Assembly (NCBI RefSeq): GCF_017353175.1
Contig: NZ_JAFMYW010000006.1
Location: forward strand, 62,001-126,000
From: Fibrella forsythiae
GTDB lineage: Bacteria; Bacteroidota; Bacteroidia; Cytophagales; Spirosomataceae
Direction of reading: 5' to 3'
Length of the DNA: 64,000 nt
Shown here: positions 42,813 through 52,133 of the stretch, one piece after another
Layout of the letters: each line of letters opens with the position of its first letter
Numbering within the stretch: the stretch's first letter is position 1
The notes under the pieces: generated by a model
Seen by the model: only the letters and a program-made list of their open reading frames with translations
The model's database searches: none
What the model was told of the DNA's origin: nothing
Translations under genes and position numbers: made by a program

Positions 42813-44189
42813 ATGGAAACGTTAGTCCCTGTTCATCCCGGTCTGCCTCTGCTGGGCAACTCGTTATCAGTAGCCCGCGACCCGCTGGGTATGTTTACCA
42901 AACTGCATCGACAATACGGCCGGATCGTCCGAATCAGCATCGGTGGCCGGAATCAGTATATGGTGTTTCAGCCCGAAGATGTAAAATACGTGTTGCAGGA
43001 AAACAACCGGAACTACGTACGATCACCAGCCTTCATGGTGCTAAAGCGTTTCCTGGGCGAAGGGCTGCTCACCAGCGATGGCGACTTCTGGCGGAAGCAA
43101 CGTCGGCTGGCACAACCTGCCTTTCACCGGCAAAAAATTTCTCTCCTGGCCGAAACGATGGTGCAGGAATCAGCCGCGTGGGTCAATGAATTACGTCATC
43201 TTAACCTCTCCCGCCCCGTCAACATCTCGCAGTCGCTGATGGACGTGACGATGTATATCGTCTGCAAAACGCTGTTCAGCACCAACGTGGAAGGTCGACT
43301 GACTGGGCTATCGCATTCGCTGGAAACCCTCAATGTACTGGCAAACAGAACCTTGCTTTCACCGATAAAAATACCCCGATCCTGGCCCACCCCGAACAAC
43401 ATTCGGTACAACCGGTCTCGGGCGCAGGTAGACGGGCTCATCTACGAGTTCATCCACACGCGTAAACAGTCGGGCGAACGACTGGACGACCTGCTCGATA
43501 TGTTGATGAACGCCGTCGATGAAGAAACGGGCGAAGGCATGTCGGAACAGCAACTGCGCGACGAATGCGTGACTATTTTCACGGCTGGCCACGAAACCAC
43601 CGCCGTGTCGATGGCCTGGCTTATTTATCTGCTTGCCCTACACCCCGACGTGCTTGCCAGGCTACGCGCCGAAGCTGATGCCGTGCTTGGCAACGTACCC
43701 AACGGTGGAAAATCGCCAGGTTTGGATAGCCTGCCGCCTGTAGCTGCGTTTCGGTCAATGCCATATGCGTTACAAGTTGTTCAGGAAGCACTTCGGTTAT
43801 ATCCGCCAGCCTGGGCTATGAGCCGGATGGCCCTGAACGATGATCAGATTGGTCCCTACCGGATCCCGAAAGGCGATACGGTTGTCGTGAGTCCCTATTT
43901 ATTACACCATGACCCCGCCAACTGGCCCGATCCTGACCGGTTCGATCCAGACCGATTTGCTGAAGGGCGCGACAAAGACCGGCCCGCCTACGCTTACCTG
44001 CCGTTTGGGGGCGGGCCGCGTCTGTGCATCGGTAATCAGTTTGCACTCATGGAGATGCAGATCCTGCTAACGTTTTTCATCCGCGCCTTCGATTTCGATC
44101 TGGTCAACGCCGCTTCGATCAGGCCCAAACCCCTGATTACCCTCCGCCCGAACCATCCCATTCAGGTTAAGTTGAGTGCGCGGGGTTAA
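42813..44189 (+). CDS. Cytochrome P450
   Basis: This 458-residue monooxygenase has I-helix FTAGHETTAVSMAW, K-helix ExxR in QEALRLYPPAW, the PERF-like FDPDRFAEG and the heme loop FGGGPRLCIGNQFALME with the axial Cys. No membrane anchor, so it is soluble; it resembles CYP102/CYP4-like bacterial enzymes that act on fatty acids, but the substrate is unknown. No ferredoxin or reductase gene is adjacent. I take ATG 42813 (METLVPVHPGLPLLGN). Confidence 0.93.
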   Translation: METLVPVHPGLPLLGNSLSVARDPLGMFTKLHRQYGRIVRISIGGRNQYMVFQPEDVKYVLQENNRNYVRSPAFMVLKRFLGEGLLTSDGDFWRKQRRLAQPAFHRQKISLLAETMVQESAAWVNELRHLNLSRPVNISQSLMDVTMYIVCKTLFSTNVEGRLTGLSHSLETLNVLANRTLLSPIKIPRSWPTPNNIRYNRSRAQVDGLIYEFIHTRKQSGERLDDLLDMLMNAVDEETGEGMSEQQLRDECVTIFTAGHETTAVSMAWLIYLLALHPDVLARLRAEADAVLGNVPNGGKSPGLDSLPPVAAFRSMPYALQVVQEALRLYPPAWAMSRMALNDDQIGPYRIPKGDTVVVSPYLLHHDPANWPDPDRFDPDRFAEGRDKDRPAYAYLPFGGGPRLCIGNQFALMEMQILLTFFIRAFDFDLVNAASIRPKPLITLRPNHPIQVKLSARG

Positions 44190-44222
44190 GTAGCCGGCTT
44201 ACTCAGTATATACGTTTGTATA

Positions 44223-44638
44223 TTATTCTACCCTCAACTGCTCAAGACTCCAGTTCAACCCGTTGAACAGTGCCTCTTCGCCGATTAACCAATCTGGTTG
44301 TTTGGAAGGAAGCCTGGCCACCTTATTGATTTCGATCCTTTTATCTGTCGTTGATATATTCACTCCGTATCCCTGAAGTTCAATCGTATAAACAGACTTT
44401 ATTTTAAATCCCCGTTTAGTCTTTTCAAGATCAATGCCATTGATATATTGATCCGATAAATCAAACAATAGAAACGTTTTCTGACCTCCCTCCCTTTTAT
44501 TCGTTTGACCCAGTAATTGATGAGCTTTTTAGCCACAAAGGCTACGTATCCACCATCTTTTAGTGACTCAGTATCTTCTTCTGATAGCTCGAAAAAGTCG
44601 GCCAGGTAATAGCTACCAGCGACCTTTCCTGACAGCAA
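44223..44638 (-). pseudogene. Frameshifted hypothetical gene
   Basis: Two overlapping minus-strand frames (start 44638; continuation to stop 44223) join into one protein of about 138 residues if one base is shifted near 44480-44490, where the minus strand reads AAAAGGGAGGGAGG. The first part reads SYYLADFFELSEEDTESLKD, the second LLFDLSDQYINGIDLEKTKR. The repeat-rich site suggests slippage or a sequencing error. No family recognised; function unknown. Confidence 0.55.
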
Positions 44639-44687
44639 ACACGTACCTGGCTGATTATCATCACGTCGGCATGAGTTTTCCGCCTGC

Positions 44688-45167
44688 TCAATAGGCTACT
44701 TTATCGTGCTTATCAGCCCATTCGATAAAGACCGTTTTGGCTTCGTTCTGTAGCGATTGTTCGGTCGGAATGGAGCGATGGGTATAGGGTTTGGCCAGTT
44801 CGGCGTAAATGAACGAATCGTCGAAACCGGCAATAGCGGCATCGGTGTGTTCGGCCGCGTAGAGCACCCGCGCCGGACGAGCCCAGTAGATAGCCCCCAG
44901 ACACATGGGGCAAGGTTCGCAGGAGGTGTACAGCGTGCAACCGTCGAGCTGGAACGTACCCAGCGTTGCGCAGGCCGCCCGGATGGCCATTACCTCGGCA
45001 TGCGCCGTGGGGTCGTTTGTGGAGGTAACACAGTTGCTGCTTTCGCCAATTATTTCGCCGTCTTTAACGACCACAGCTCCAAATGGGCCACCACGGCCAG
45101 TCAGCATTCCTTCGCGCGCCAGCGCAATAGCCCGGCGCAAAAACCGGGTATCCTGTTCATTAATCAT
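44688..45167 (-). CDS. guaD: Guanine deaminase, cytidine-deaminase fold
   Basis: This 159-residue zinc enzyme of the GuaD type converts guanine to xanthine. Zinc motifs are TAHAEVMAIRAAC (HAE) and TSCEPCPMCLGAIYWA (PCxxC). The C-terminal region with DDSFIYAELAKPY and the length fit the small bacterial guanine deaminase better than TadA. I take ATG 45167 (MINEQDTRF). Confidence 0.9.
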   Translation of the reverse strand: MINEQDTRFLRRAIALAREGMLTGRGGPFGAVVVKDGEIIGESSNCVTSTNDPTAHAEVMAIRAACATLGTFQLDGCTLYTSCEPCPMCLGAIYWARPARVLYAAEHTDAAIAGFDDSFIYAELAKPYTHRSIPTEQSLQNEAKTVFIEWADKHDKVAY

Positions 45168-45350
45168 ATAATCGTTGAGTAAGTAATACATAAAATCAAC
45201 GGTGGCAGAACCCGCTTTGTTTTCGCCTGCTGGACCGTTGGATTGAAGAATTAGCCAATTTGTTGCTGGCTCCGTTATGATACCATGAACGGTTCACCTG
45301 TCGACTGGCGGGCAACCCATCAATTCACAATTTATCAATCCTCCATTGTT

Positions 45351-45641
45351 ATGAACAAGACATGGCTTTTTAGTCTGGCTCTTTGCCTGACTCTCTCCGC
45401 TGGTGCGTTTGCACAAACTCCTGCCCAACAAAAAGTAGACAACACGGCTGCCGACGTGGGTAATGCCGCCGAAAAAGGCACGCGCGCCACTGGCCGTGCT
45501 GCCGTGAAAGCAGGCAAGGCCGTTGGTAAAGCAGGCAAAGCCACTGGCCGGGCCGTTGGTAATGCAGCTAAAGCTACAGGCCGGGGCGTAAGCAAAGCCG
45601 CCAAAAAGACAAAAGACGCAGTTACTCCGGATAACCGCTAA
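45351..45641 (+). CDS. Secreted Ala/Gly/Lys-repeat protein
   Basis: This 96-residue protein has a signal peptide (about 1-22, ending AGAFAQ) and a mature part built from repeats of the form (K/T)GRAxxKAGKAxGKA, rich in Ala, Gly, Lys and Arg, ending TPDNR. It looks like a small basic, histone-H1-like repeat protein, but exported. I take ATG 45351, where the signal starts. Function unknown. Confidence 0.7.
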   Translation: MNKTWLFSLALCLTLSAGAFAQTPAQQKVDNTAADVGNAAEKGTRATGRAAVKAGKAVGKAGKATGRAVGNAAKATGRGVSKAAKKTKDAVTPDNR

Positions 45642-45670
45642 CCGACCCGTTGGTCTTAAGCGATTAGTGT

Positions 45671-45738
45671 AAAAGGTGGTTGTTTGTCCTGATTGCTGCT
45701 CATAATCTGGCAACAATCAGGACAAACAACCACCTTTT
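45671..45738. repeat. Perfect inverted repeat (25-bp arms)
   Basis: The arms 45671-45695 and 45714-45738 are perfect, with an 18-base loop. Because the arms begin and end in A4/T4, it could terminate transcription of the preceding gene on the plus strand. Confidence 0.85.
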
Positions 45739-45841
45739 CATTGGTGTGTACCCTCTTTCAATAAACCGGTTGTCGGTACGTTCGGGAACGCGTTGGCAGC
45801 TGGCACTTGTTTTGAGACGAAAAGGCATAGACCTTTGCCTA

Positions 45842-46285
45842 ATGAAACTCGCGTTGACCCGTTTCCTGCACTTGTTCATGGCTGTTGTCGTGTTGCTCAG
45901 CAGCATGGGCTTCGGTCTGGTCGAACATTCGTGCCAGTTGCGGGGTAAACGAATTTATTCAATCCACAATTCGAAGCCGGGTTGTAAACTTTGCCAGGTA
46001 CGTTCCACCTCGATTGAGCAGACGCCGTCGATCAACCGCACGGATTGCTGCAAGGATGAAACCCGCTACAGTCGGGTAGACGCGACGTCGTCATTGAGTC
46101 ATCTGCTTGTTAAGTTCGTTAAGGTAATCAGTGATCGGTTTGGCACCGGAACAGCAAACCTGTTGCTGACCCTGCTCCAGTGGTCATTTGAGCAACAAAC
46201 CAACGTACCTGTAGCCGACTACGCGTCGCCTCCTCCCCTCTCCGGCCGACATCTGCTGGTTTTTGTGCAATCGTTCCTGATTTGA
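45842..46285 (+). CDS. HYC_CC_PP-type protein upstream of the TonB receptor
   Basis: This 147-residue exported protein (signal about 1-24) has the pattern seen before metal TonB receptors in Bacteroidota: an early EHSC, a CKLC pair, a CC pair (TDCCKDE) and a late PPP stretch (YASPPPLSGRHL). The cysteines may bind metal. It starts the metal cluster, 73 bp before the receptor gene. I take ATG 45842 over the longer frame. Confidence 0.75.
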   Translation: MKLALTRFLHLFMAVVVLLSSMGFGLVEHSCQLRGKRIYSIHNSKPGCKLCQVRSTSIEQTPSINRTDCCKDETRYSRVDATSSLSHLLVKFVKVISDRFGTGTANLLLTLLQWSFEQQTNVPVADYASPPPLSGRHLLVFVQSFLI

Positions 46286-46358
46286 TCTGTCTGGTTATTC
46301 CGACACCTGATTCCGCCACGGACTCAGGATTTTGGCGTTTACCTTTTCAGACAAAATC

Positions 46359-48581
46359 ATGCGTAACCTTTTTATTATCAGTTTACTATGCCTGTCCTTT
46401 CTGGCAGAGGCGCAAAAACTCTCGGGGCGGGTTCAGACTACCGAGAACGGGCGTAATGTGCCGCTTCCCGGTGCTTCGGTCTATTGGTCGGGAGGCATTC
46501 ACGCCACGGCAGCCGACTCGCTTGGTCGATTCTCGCTCGACACCACCAGTAAGACAAACCGGCTCGTTATCAGCTATGTTGGCTACCAGGCTGATACGCT
46601 GATGATCACCAACTACGGCCCTGACCTGGTTATTACGCTCAAGGCCACCCAGCAGCTGAACGAGGTTGTGGTCACGGCCGGCAATACACAGATCGACCGG
46701 ATGAACCCGATTCAGACGGAGGTGCTGACGCAGCGCACCCTGGCCAAAGCAGCCTGCTGTAACCTGTCGGAAAGCTTTGAGACCAACGCTTCGGTCAGCG
46801 TCTCGTATGCCGACGCCGTGACGGGTGCCAAACAGATCCAGTTTATGGGCCTTGGCGGACAATACGTACAAACCAACGTCGAGAATATCCCGACCATTCG
46901 CGGGCTGGCTACCACCTTCGGCCTTAACTACATTCCAGGTACGTGGATTACCAGTATCGACATTGGTAAAGGCGCGGGCTCGGTTGTCAACGGGTATGAG
47001 TCGATGAGCGGACAGATGAACGTGGAGTTGCAGAAGCCTGAATACCGCGCTGAAACGAAGATGCCTAACATGCTCATCAACGGTTATGTGAATGCGTTTG
47101 GTCGGCTTGAAGGCAACGTCAATTATTCGCAGGCCCTATCTGATAAGTGGAGCATTGGCGCACTCGGTCACGTCAGTTCGCTGCAGAATGAGCTGGATCA
47201 GAACGGCGACAAGTTTCGCGACCTGCCCCTTTATACGCAATATAACGGCGTGATGCGGGCTAAATACAGCTCAGAACGCTGGATGTCGCAGTTTGGCATC
47301 AAGGCATTGGCCGAAGATCGGGATGGCGGTCAACTAAGCAGCGTTGGGCAATATCGCTACGGCTTCACCAATACAACGCAACGCACCGAAGTCTTCAGCA
47401 AAACGGCCCGGCTTTTCCCTGATCAACCCTATCGCGGTCTTGGTCTGATTCTGAACGCAACCTGGCACAATCAGGAATCGAGCTTCGGCCTGCGGCCTTA
47501 TACCGGCAAACAACAGTCACTGTATGGCAATCTGATCTACCAGACCATCATCGGCAACACAAACCATACGGTGAAAACAGGTGTCAGCTATTTGCTTGAT
47601 AACTACCACGAACGGTACGTCGCCCAACCTCTCGACCGATTCGAGTCAGTGCCGGGTGCTTTTTTCGAGTATGCCTACACGTACCCGGAACGCTTTGCGC
47701 TCGTCGTTGGCAATCGGCTCGACGCGCATAATCTCTACGGGCTACAATGGACGCCGCGGGTGCATCTGAAATACCACATTCACGGCCAGTTGACCCTGCG
47801 CGCGTCGGCGGGGCGGGGTTGGCGCGTACCGAATCAGATCGCCGAAAACTACGGCTATCTGGTCTCATCGCGGGGTGTTTTCCTGAACCAGAACGTACAA
47901 CCCGAAATTGCCTGGACCTACACGGCAGGCATCACTAACGAGTTTTTACTGTTCGGCAAAAAAGCGACGCTCACCGTCGACGCCAGTCGGACTGATTTCC
48001 AGAATCAGTTGATCGTTGATGCTGATCAGCCACGGAGTTTGCTATTTTATAACCTACAGGGCAAGTCGTATGCGAACAGTTTCCAGGCCGAGCTGACCAT
48101 TTCGCCATTTAAACGCGCCGAGATCAAAGCTGCCTATCGTCTTTTCGACGCCCGTCAAAGTATGGGTGCGCCGCTTGGCGAGAATATTCTGATGCCCCGC
48201 ATGATGGTCAGCCGCGATCGGGTACTGCTCAACGCGGCTTATGCGCTGCCCTACGACAAATGGAAATTCGACATAACGCTGCAATGGAATGGCCCCAAAC
48301 GGCTGCCCGACGCCGACGAAACGCACACTCACTCCACTTACTCGTCGATGGTCTGGTACTACTCGCCTTCGTTTGTGAACCTGAACGCCCAGCTAACGCG
48401 TAGTTTCCGTACGTGGCAAGTCTATCTGGGTGGCGAAAACCTGACGAACTACCGCCAGCCTAACCCGATCATCGGCGCGGCTGATCCGTTCGGCACCAAT
48501 TTCGACGCCGCCGGCCAAAACTGGGGACCAATCACGGGCGCCATGATCTATGCAGGATTCCGTTTTACGCTTGAGCCATGA
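46359..48581 (+). CDS. TonB-dependent outer-membrane receptor, probably for copper
   Basis: This 740-residue receptor has a signal peptide (ending LAEAQ), a carboxypeptidase-like domain (LSGRVQTTENGRNVPLPGAS), a plug domain (LNEVVVTAGNTQIDRMNPIQ; SFETNASVSVSYADAVTGAK; GLGGQYVQTNVENIPTIRG) and a barrel ending AGFRFTLEP. The AraC-type gene that follows overlaps it (ATGA) and has a metal-binding domain; together with the Csp-like and HMA genes the substrate is likely copper or another soft metal. Confidence 0.92.
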   Translation: MRNLFIISLLCLSFLAEAQKLSGRVQTTENGRNVPLPGASVYWSGGIHATAADSLGRFSLDTTSKTNRLVISYVGYQADTLMITNYGPDLVITLKATQQLNEVVVTAGNTQIDRMNPIQTEVLTQRTLAKAACCNLSESFETNASVSVSYADAVTGAKQIQFMGLGGQYVQTNVENIPTIRGLATTFGLNYIPGTWITSIDIGKGAGSVVNGYESMSGQMNVELQKPEYRAETKMPNMLINGYVNAFGRLEGNVNYSQALSDKWSIGALGHVSSLQNELDQNGDKFRDLPLYTQYNGVMRAKYSSERWMSQFGIKALAEDRDGGQLSSVGQYRYGFTNTTQRTEVFSKTARLFPDQPYRGLGLILNATWHNQESSFGLRPYTGKQQSLYGNLIYQTIIGNTNHTVKTGVSYLLDNYHERYVAQPLDRFESVPGAFFEYAYTYPERFALVVGNRLDAHNLYGLQWTPRVHLKYHIHGQLTLRASAGRGWRVPNQIAENYGYLVSSRGVFLNQNVQPEIAWTYTAGITNEFLLFGKKATLTVDASRTDFQNQLIVDADQPRSLLFYNLQGKSYANSFQAELTISPFKRAEIKAAYRLFDARQSMGAPLGENILMPRMMVSRDRVLLNAAYALPYDKWKFDITLQWNGPKRLPDADETHTHSTYSSMVWYYSPSFVNLNAQLTRSFRTWQVYLGGENLTNYRQPNPIIGAADPFGTNFDAAGQNWGPITGAMIYAGFRFTLEP

Positions 48582-49141
48582 CCGAACTACCTATCAAAGG
48601 CATGGTCTGCGATCGTTGTCGCCGAACAGTAGAACGCGACCTGAACCAACTCGGATTAACCACGGGCGCTATTGACTTAGGTCGTGTTGAAATTCTGAAC
48701 TGGCCCGAAAGCGTAAGCCGCGACATGGTCAGAACGGCGTTGCAGGCCGAAGGGTTTGATCTGATCGAAGATCCGAAGGCTAGTCTCGTTGAACAAATCA
48801 AAGGTCTGCTGGTCAATGAGGTACATCATGCACAGAAACGGCCGGAGCACCAGAACGTATCTGATTTCCTGCGCCATAAACTGGGCTATGACTATTCGTA
48901 CCTGAGTCAGCTGTTTTCAACGCAGACAGGAACAACCATTGAGCGGTTTCTGATTGCGCAAAAGGTGGAGCGGGCCAAGGAACTCTTACAGGATGGTGAG
49001 CAGAGCATCAGTGACATTGCGTTCGAGTTAGGCTATAGTAGCGTACCACATTTCACCAGCCAGTTTCGGAATCTGGCAGGACGCACACCCGCTCAGTTTC
49101 GCAAATCGCCCACGGGACGCCAAACGCTGGATACACTCTAG
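48578..49141 (+). CDS. AraC-family regulator fused to an HMA-like metal-binding domain
   Basis: This 187-residue protein begins with a heavy-metal-associated domain carrying CxxC (GMVCDRCRRTVERDLNQLGL, about 1-65), then a linker and an AraC helix-turn-helix pair (HKLGYDYSYLSQLFSTQTGT; ISDIAFELGYSSVPHFTSQF). Metal binding should control DNA binding. The ATG overlaps the receptor's stop. This fusion is known in Bacteroidota metal loci, here as the likely regulator of the cluster. Confidence 0.9.
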   Translation: MTELPIKGMVCDRCRRTVERDLNQLGLTTGAIDLGRVEILNWPESVSRDMVRTALQAEGFDLIEDPKASLVEQIKGLLVNEVHHAQKRPEHQNVSDFLRHKLGYDYSYLSQLFSTQTGTTIERFLIAQKVERAKELLQDGEQSISDIAFELGYSSVPHFTSQFRNLAGRTPAQFRKSPTGRQTLDTL

Positions 49142-49203
49142 AGAAGCCAAAATGATGTAAGACGGGCAGGAAATTCTGTAAAAGAAGCCCCTGGCACACA
49201 TCC

Positions 49204-49211
49204 TACCTTTG
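49204..49211 (+). promoter_or_regulatory. -7 promoter element for the HMA-MauE gene
   Basis: TACCTTTG matches TAnnTTTG, 46 bp before the ATG at 49258, so this gene can be transcribed apart from the receptor operon. Confidence 0.5.
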
Positions 49212-49257
49212 TCATGTTAATCTGGTAGAACCAGATCAACCACAGACGATACAAATT

Positions 49258-50037
49258 ATGATACATACCTATAAACTTGACGGCATACACTGCGCCTCCT
49301 GCATTGGGCGGGTGCAGGAGGCCCTTCAGGACGTAGAGGGCGTTAAAAAAGTGGCCGTTTCGCTAACGCCACAGGAGGCGGTTGTCAGCATGGCCCATCA
49401 CATCGACACGGCTGTACTTGACAAAGCAGTTCGGAAAGCCGGAGCCTATTCGCTGACCGACGAAGTTCAGGTCATTGATACAATGGGGGTCAATCATTCG
49501 GCGCAAAAAATCGATGTCATGACCTCATCGACCAACGTACCTGATGCGCTGGCAGAACCATCGGTAACGACTTACAAACCCCTGCTGATTATTCTGGCGT
49601 TCATTCTGGGAGTTACCGCACTTGTTGAATTACGCATGGGTACGTTCGACTGGATGCGGGCCATGGGTACGTTCATGGCGGGTTTCTTCCTGACCTTTTC
49701 GTTCTTTAAACTTCTCGACATCAACGGCTTCGCCAGTAGTTACCGGATGTACGACATCGTAGCGAAAGCGATTCCGGGCTACGGATTTGCGTATCCCTTC
49801 ATCGAACTGGCGTTGGGAGCTTCTTACCTAACGGGGTTTAACCCGGTGCTCACGAACTGGGTTACCCTGGTAGTAATGAGCGTCAGTCTGATTGGCGTTG
49901 TTCAAAGCGTTTTGGACAAACGTAAAATTCGCTGTGCCTGCCTGGGGTCGGTTTTTAACCTACCCATGACAACCGTTACAATCGTCGAAGACAGCCTCAT
50001 GATCGGCATGGCAGCCGTTATGCTGGCAATGCTGTAA
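49258..50037 (+). CDS. HMA-domain protein fused to MauE/DoxX-like membrane domain
   Basis: This 259-residue protein has a copper-type HMA domain (DGIHCASCIGRVQEAL with CxxC, about 1-70), a linker, then four membrane helices of the MauE type (about 108-125, 135-155, 175-200, 240-259). A Cys pair (IRCACLG) lies before the last helix. Suggested role: membrane metal transfer or thiol chemistry. It lies between the AraC-type regulator and a Met/His-rich outer-membrane protein. Confidence 0.85.
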   Translation: MIHTYKLDGIHCASCIGRVQEALQDVEGVKKVAVSLTPQEAVVSMAHHIDTAVLDKAVRKAGAYSLTDEVQVIDTMGVNHSAQKIDVMTSSTNVPDALAEPSVTTYKPLLIILAFILGVTALVELRMGTFDWMRAMGTFMAGFFLTFSFFKLLDINGFASSYRMYDIVAKAIPGYGFAYPFIELALGASYLTGFNPVLTNWVTLVVMSVSLIGVVQSVLDKRKIRCACLGSVFNLPMTTVTIVEDSLMIGMAAVMLAML

Positions 50038-50118
50038 ACGGCTGGGAGTTTCGACAAAATCAGGAATTACCATCTGCCGCCTTGCTTCGCGTGCGGCAGT
50101 TTTATTACTCAACAACCT

Positions 50119-51636
50119 ATGAAAACGATTTTCATCAACCTAAGCCTACTAGCTGTCACGCTGCTTCCGGCAAGCGCACAACACGCAGGGCATTCCATGC
50201 CGATGGCCGCTGATACCACTCGGCCTAAGAAAGAGCAACCGCCAGCCGGGAAAGACCGGGAGACGAAGCCCATGAACCACGATGGTATGGATCATAGCAA
50301 GATGGATCATAGTGGCATGAACCACAGCGGTACTGGGTCGATGAACCACGGGTCAATGGCGGGCATGAGTCACGCTGAAGACGCGATGGGGAGTGTAAGC
50401 TTCTCGCCGATGGGGAGTATGTCGCATGCGCTGTCGCGGAATTTACCGATGAACCGGAATGGGTCAGGTACGTCCTGGATGCCCGACCAGACGCCCATGT
50501 ACGCCTACATGAAGCACAGCGATGGCGGCTGGATGTACATGTTACATTACAGCGTTTTTCTGCGGCACACGAATCAGAATGTTACTAATCCAGACAAGCG
50601 AGGCCGGGAAGCCCGTATCGATGCGCCGAACTGGGCAATGGGTATGGCTCAACGAACAGTGGGGAAACGGGGCTTATTTACGGCCAAACTGATGATGTCG
50701 CTCGACCCGCTGACGGTGGGGAACGGTGGCTATCCATTGTTGTTTCAAACGGGTGAATCATATCGGGGCGAGCCGCTGATTGACCGGCAGCATCCGCACG
50801 ATCTGTTCTCCGAACTATCGGTTTCGTATAGCCACGCGTTCAGCCGCGATGCCGACGCGTTCGTGTACGTCGGATATCCGGGCGAACCGGCGCTGGGTGC
50901 ACCGGCTTTCATGCATAGGATCTCGTCGTTTAACAACCCGGATTCGCCACTGAGCCACCACTGGATCGACGCCACCCACATCACGTTCGGCGTAGCCACA
51001 GCGGGTTTTCGATACAAGATTGCCAAGATCGAGTTCTCTCAGTTTACAGGACGCGAACCCGACGAATTCCGTTACAACTTCGACAAACCCCGCTTCGACA
51101 GTTATTCATACCGCCTGTCGGTCAATCCTACGCCCGGTTTAGCTATGCAGGTGTCGCAGGGGGTGATCAAGAATCCCGAGGTACTGAATCCCCACGGAAA
51201 CGTTCGGCGTACTACGGCTTCGGTCTTGCACAGCACCTCATTCGGTGCCGGTGACCGGTACATGACCTCCTCGCTGATCTGGGGCATGAACAGCCACGAT
51301 GGCATCAACGAAAACGCATACCTGGCTGAAACAAGCCTGCAGTTGGGCCGACTGGCATTGTATGGCCGGTACGAAAACGTCACCAAATCAGCGGAGGAAC
51401 TGGTGCTTCCTGTCACGGTTGGCGGCGCAAACCCGGATCGGGTGCTGCTCAATGTCGATAATTTAACGTTGGGTACCAACTGGCGATTACTGCGCCGGGC
51501 TAACACTGATCTGGTTGCCGGCACTCAGTTGACCGTCAGTTTACCCAGCCAGCAACTACGCGCCTTTTACGGGGCTACACCCTTGTCTGGCCAACTGTAT
51601 ATTCGACTTACGCCGGCTCTGCTTGTTGCCCGATAG
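50119..51636 (+). CDS. Met/His-rich outer-membrane protein, copper-associated
   Basis: This 505-residue exported protein (signal ending PASAQ) has a metal-loving N-terminal region (about 20-110) with repeats of M-D-H-S-x-M and M-N-H-x-x-M, then a barrel-like domain to the C-terminus (LYIRLTPALLVAR). Such Met/His repeats bind Cu(I)/Cu(II). Likely sits in the outer membrane or periplasm to sequester or pass on copper. The long barrel is not one I can name. Confidence 0.85.
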   Translation: MKTIFINLSLLAVTLLPASAQHAGHSMPMAADTTRPKKEQPPAGKDRETKPMNHDGMDHSKMDHSGMNHSGTGSMNHGSMAGMSHAEDAMGSVSFSPMGSMSHALSRNLPMNRNGSGTSWMPDQTPMYAYMKHSDGGWMYMLHYSVFLRHTNQNVTNPDKRGREARIDAPNWAMGMAQRTVGKRGLFTAKLMMSLDPLTVGNGGYPLLFQTGESYRGEPLIDRQHPHDLFSELSVSYSHAFSRDADAFVYVGYPGEPALGAPAFMHRISSFNNPDSPLSHHWIDATHITFGVATAGFRYKIAKIEFSQFTGREPDEFRYNFDKPRFDSYSYRLSVNPTPGLAMQVSQGVIKNPEVLNPHGNVRRTTASVLHSTSFGAGDRYMTSSLIWGMNSHDGINENAYLAETSLQLGRLALYGRYENVTKSAEELVLPVTVGGANPDRVLLNVDNLTLGTNWRLLRRANTDLVAGTQLTVSLPSQQLRAFYGATPLSGQLYIRLTPALLVAR

Positions 51637-51699
51637 GCCGGTGACGATCTTGTCTGATTTTAGTACCTCAACTATCTTTTCACATAAACAACTTCCGTT

Positions 51700-52056
51700 A
51701 TGACTACTACGAATCATGCTCACAACCACGCCGACACCTGCTTTGCCTGTGCCGAAGCCTGCGAACGCTGCGCCACCGCCTGCCTTGAAATGGGTGACCA
51801 GGACAGCAAGCACCACGACATGACCACCTGCATCAAACTCTGCCGCGACTGCGCCGACATCTGTACGCTCTGCGGCAGGCTCGATGTCCGTGGTTCACAG
51901 TTTTCAAAACAGTTCATGCAACTTTGCGCCGACGTATGCGATGCCTGTGCTGACGAATGCGAAAAACATGCCGATCATCATGCGCATTGCAAAGCCTGTG
52001 CAGAAGCTTGCCGCCGTTGTGCCGGGGAATGCCGCGAGATGGCGAACCAGATGTAA
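51700..52056 (+). CDS. Four-helix-bundle copper-binding protein, Csp-like
   Basis: This 118-residue protein has many cysteines in the CxxxC/CxxC helix pattern of Csp storage proteins (CFACAEACERCATACLEM; CIKLCRDCADICTLCGRL; CADVCDACADECEKHADHH; CKACAEACRRCAGECREM) and His-rich ends. Csp proteins store Cu(I) inside a four-helix bundle. No signal peptide, so the protein is cytosolic. Confidence 0.93.
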   Translation: MTTTNHAHNHADTCFACAEACERCATACLEMGDQDSKHHDMTTCIKLCRDCADICTLCGRLDVRGSQFSKQFMQLCADVCDACADECEKHADHHAHCKACAEACRRCAGECREMANQM

Positions 52057-52133
52057 TCCATTGTTTGTTAAGTCACTACACTACCAATTAAACGTATACC
52101 CGTTATAACCGTCTTACGTATAAACCACAAATA

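Noticed and set aside
44399-44490. Programmed -1 frameshift at the AAAAGGG site
   Set aside because: The bases do not form a standard XXXYYYZ slippery heptamer in the right frame, and no stimulatory structure is evident.
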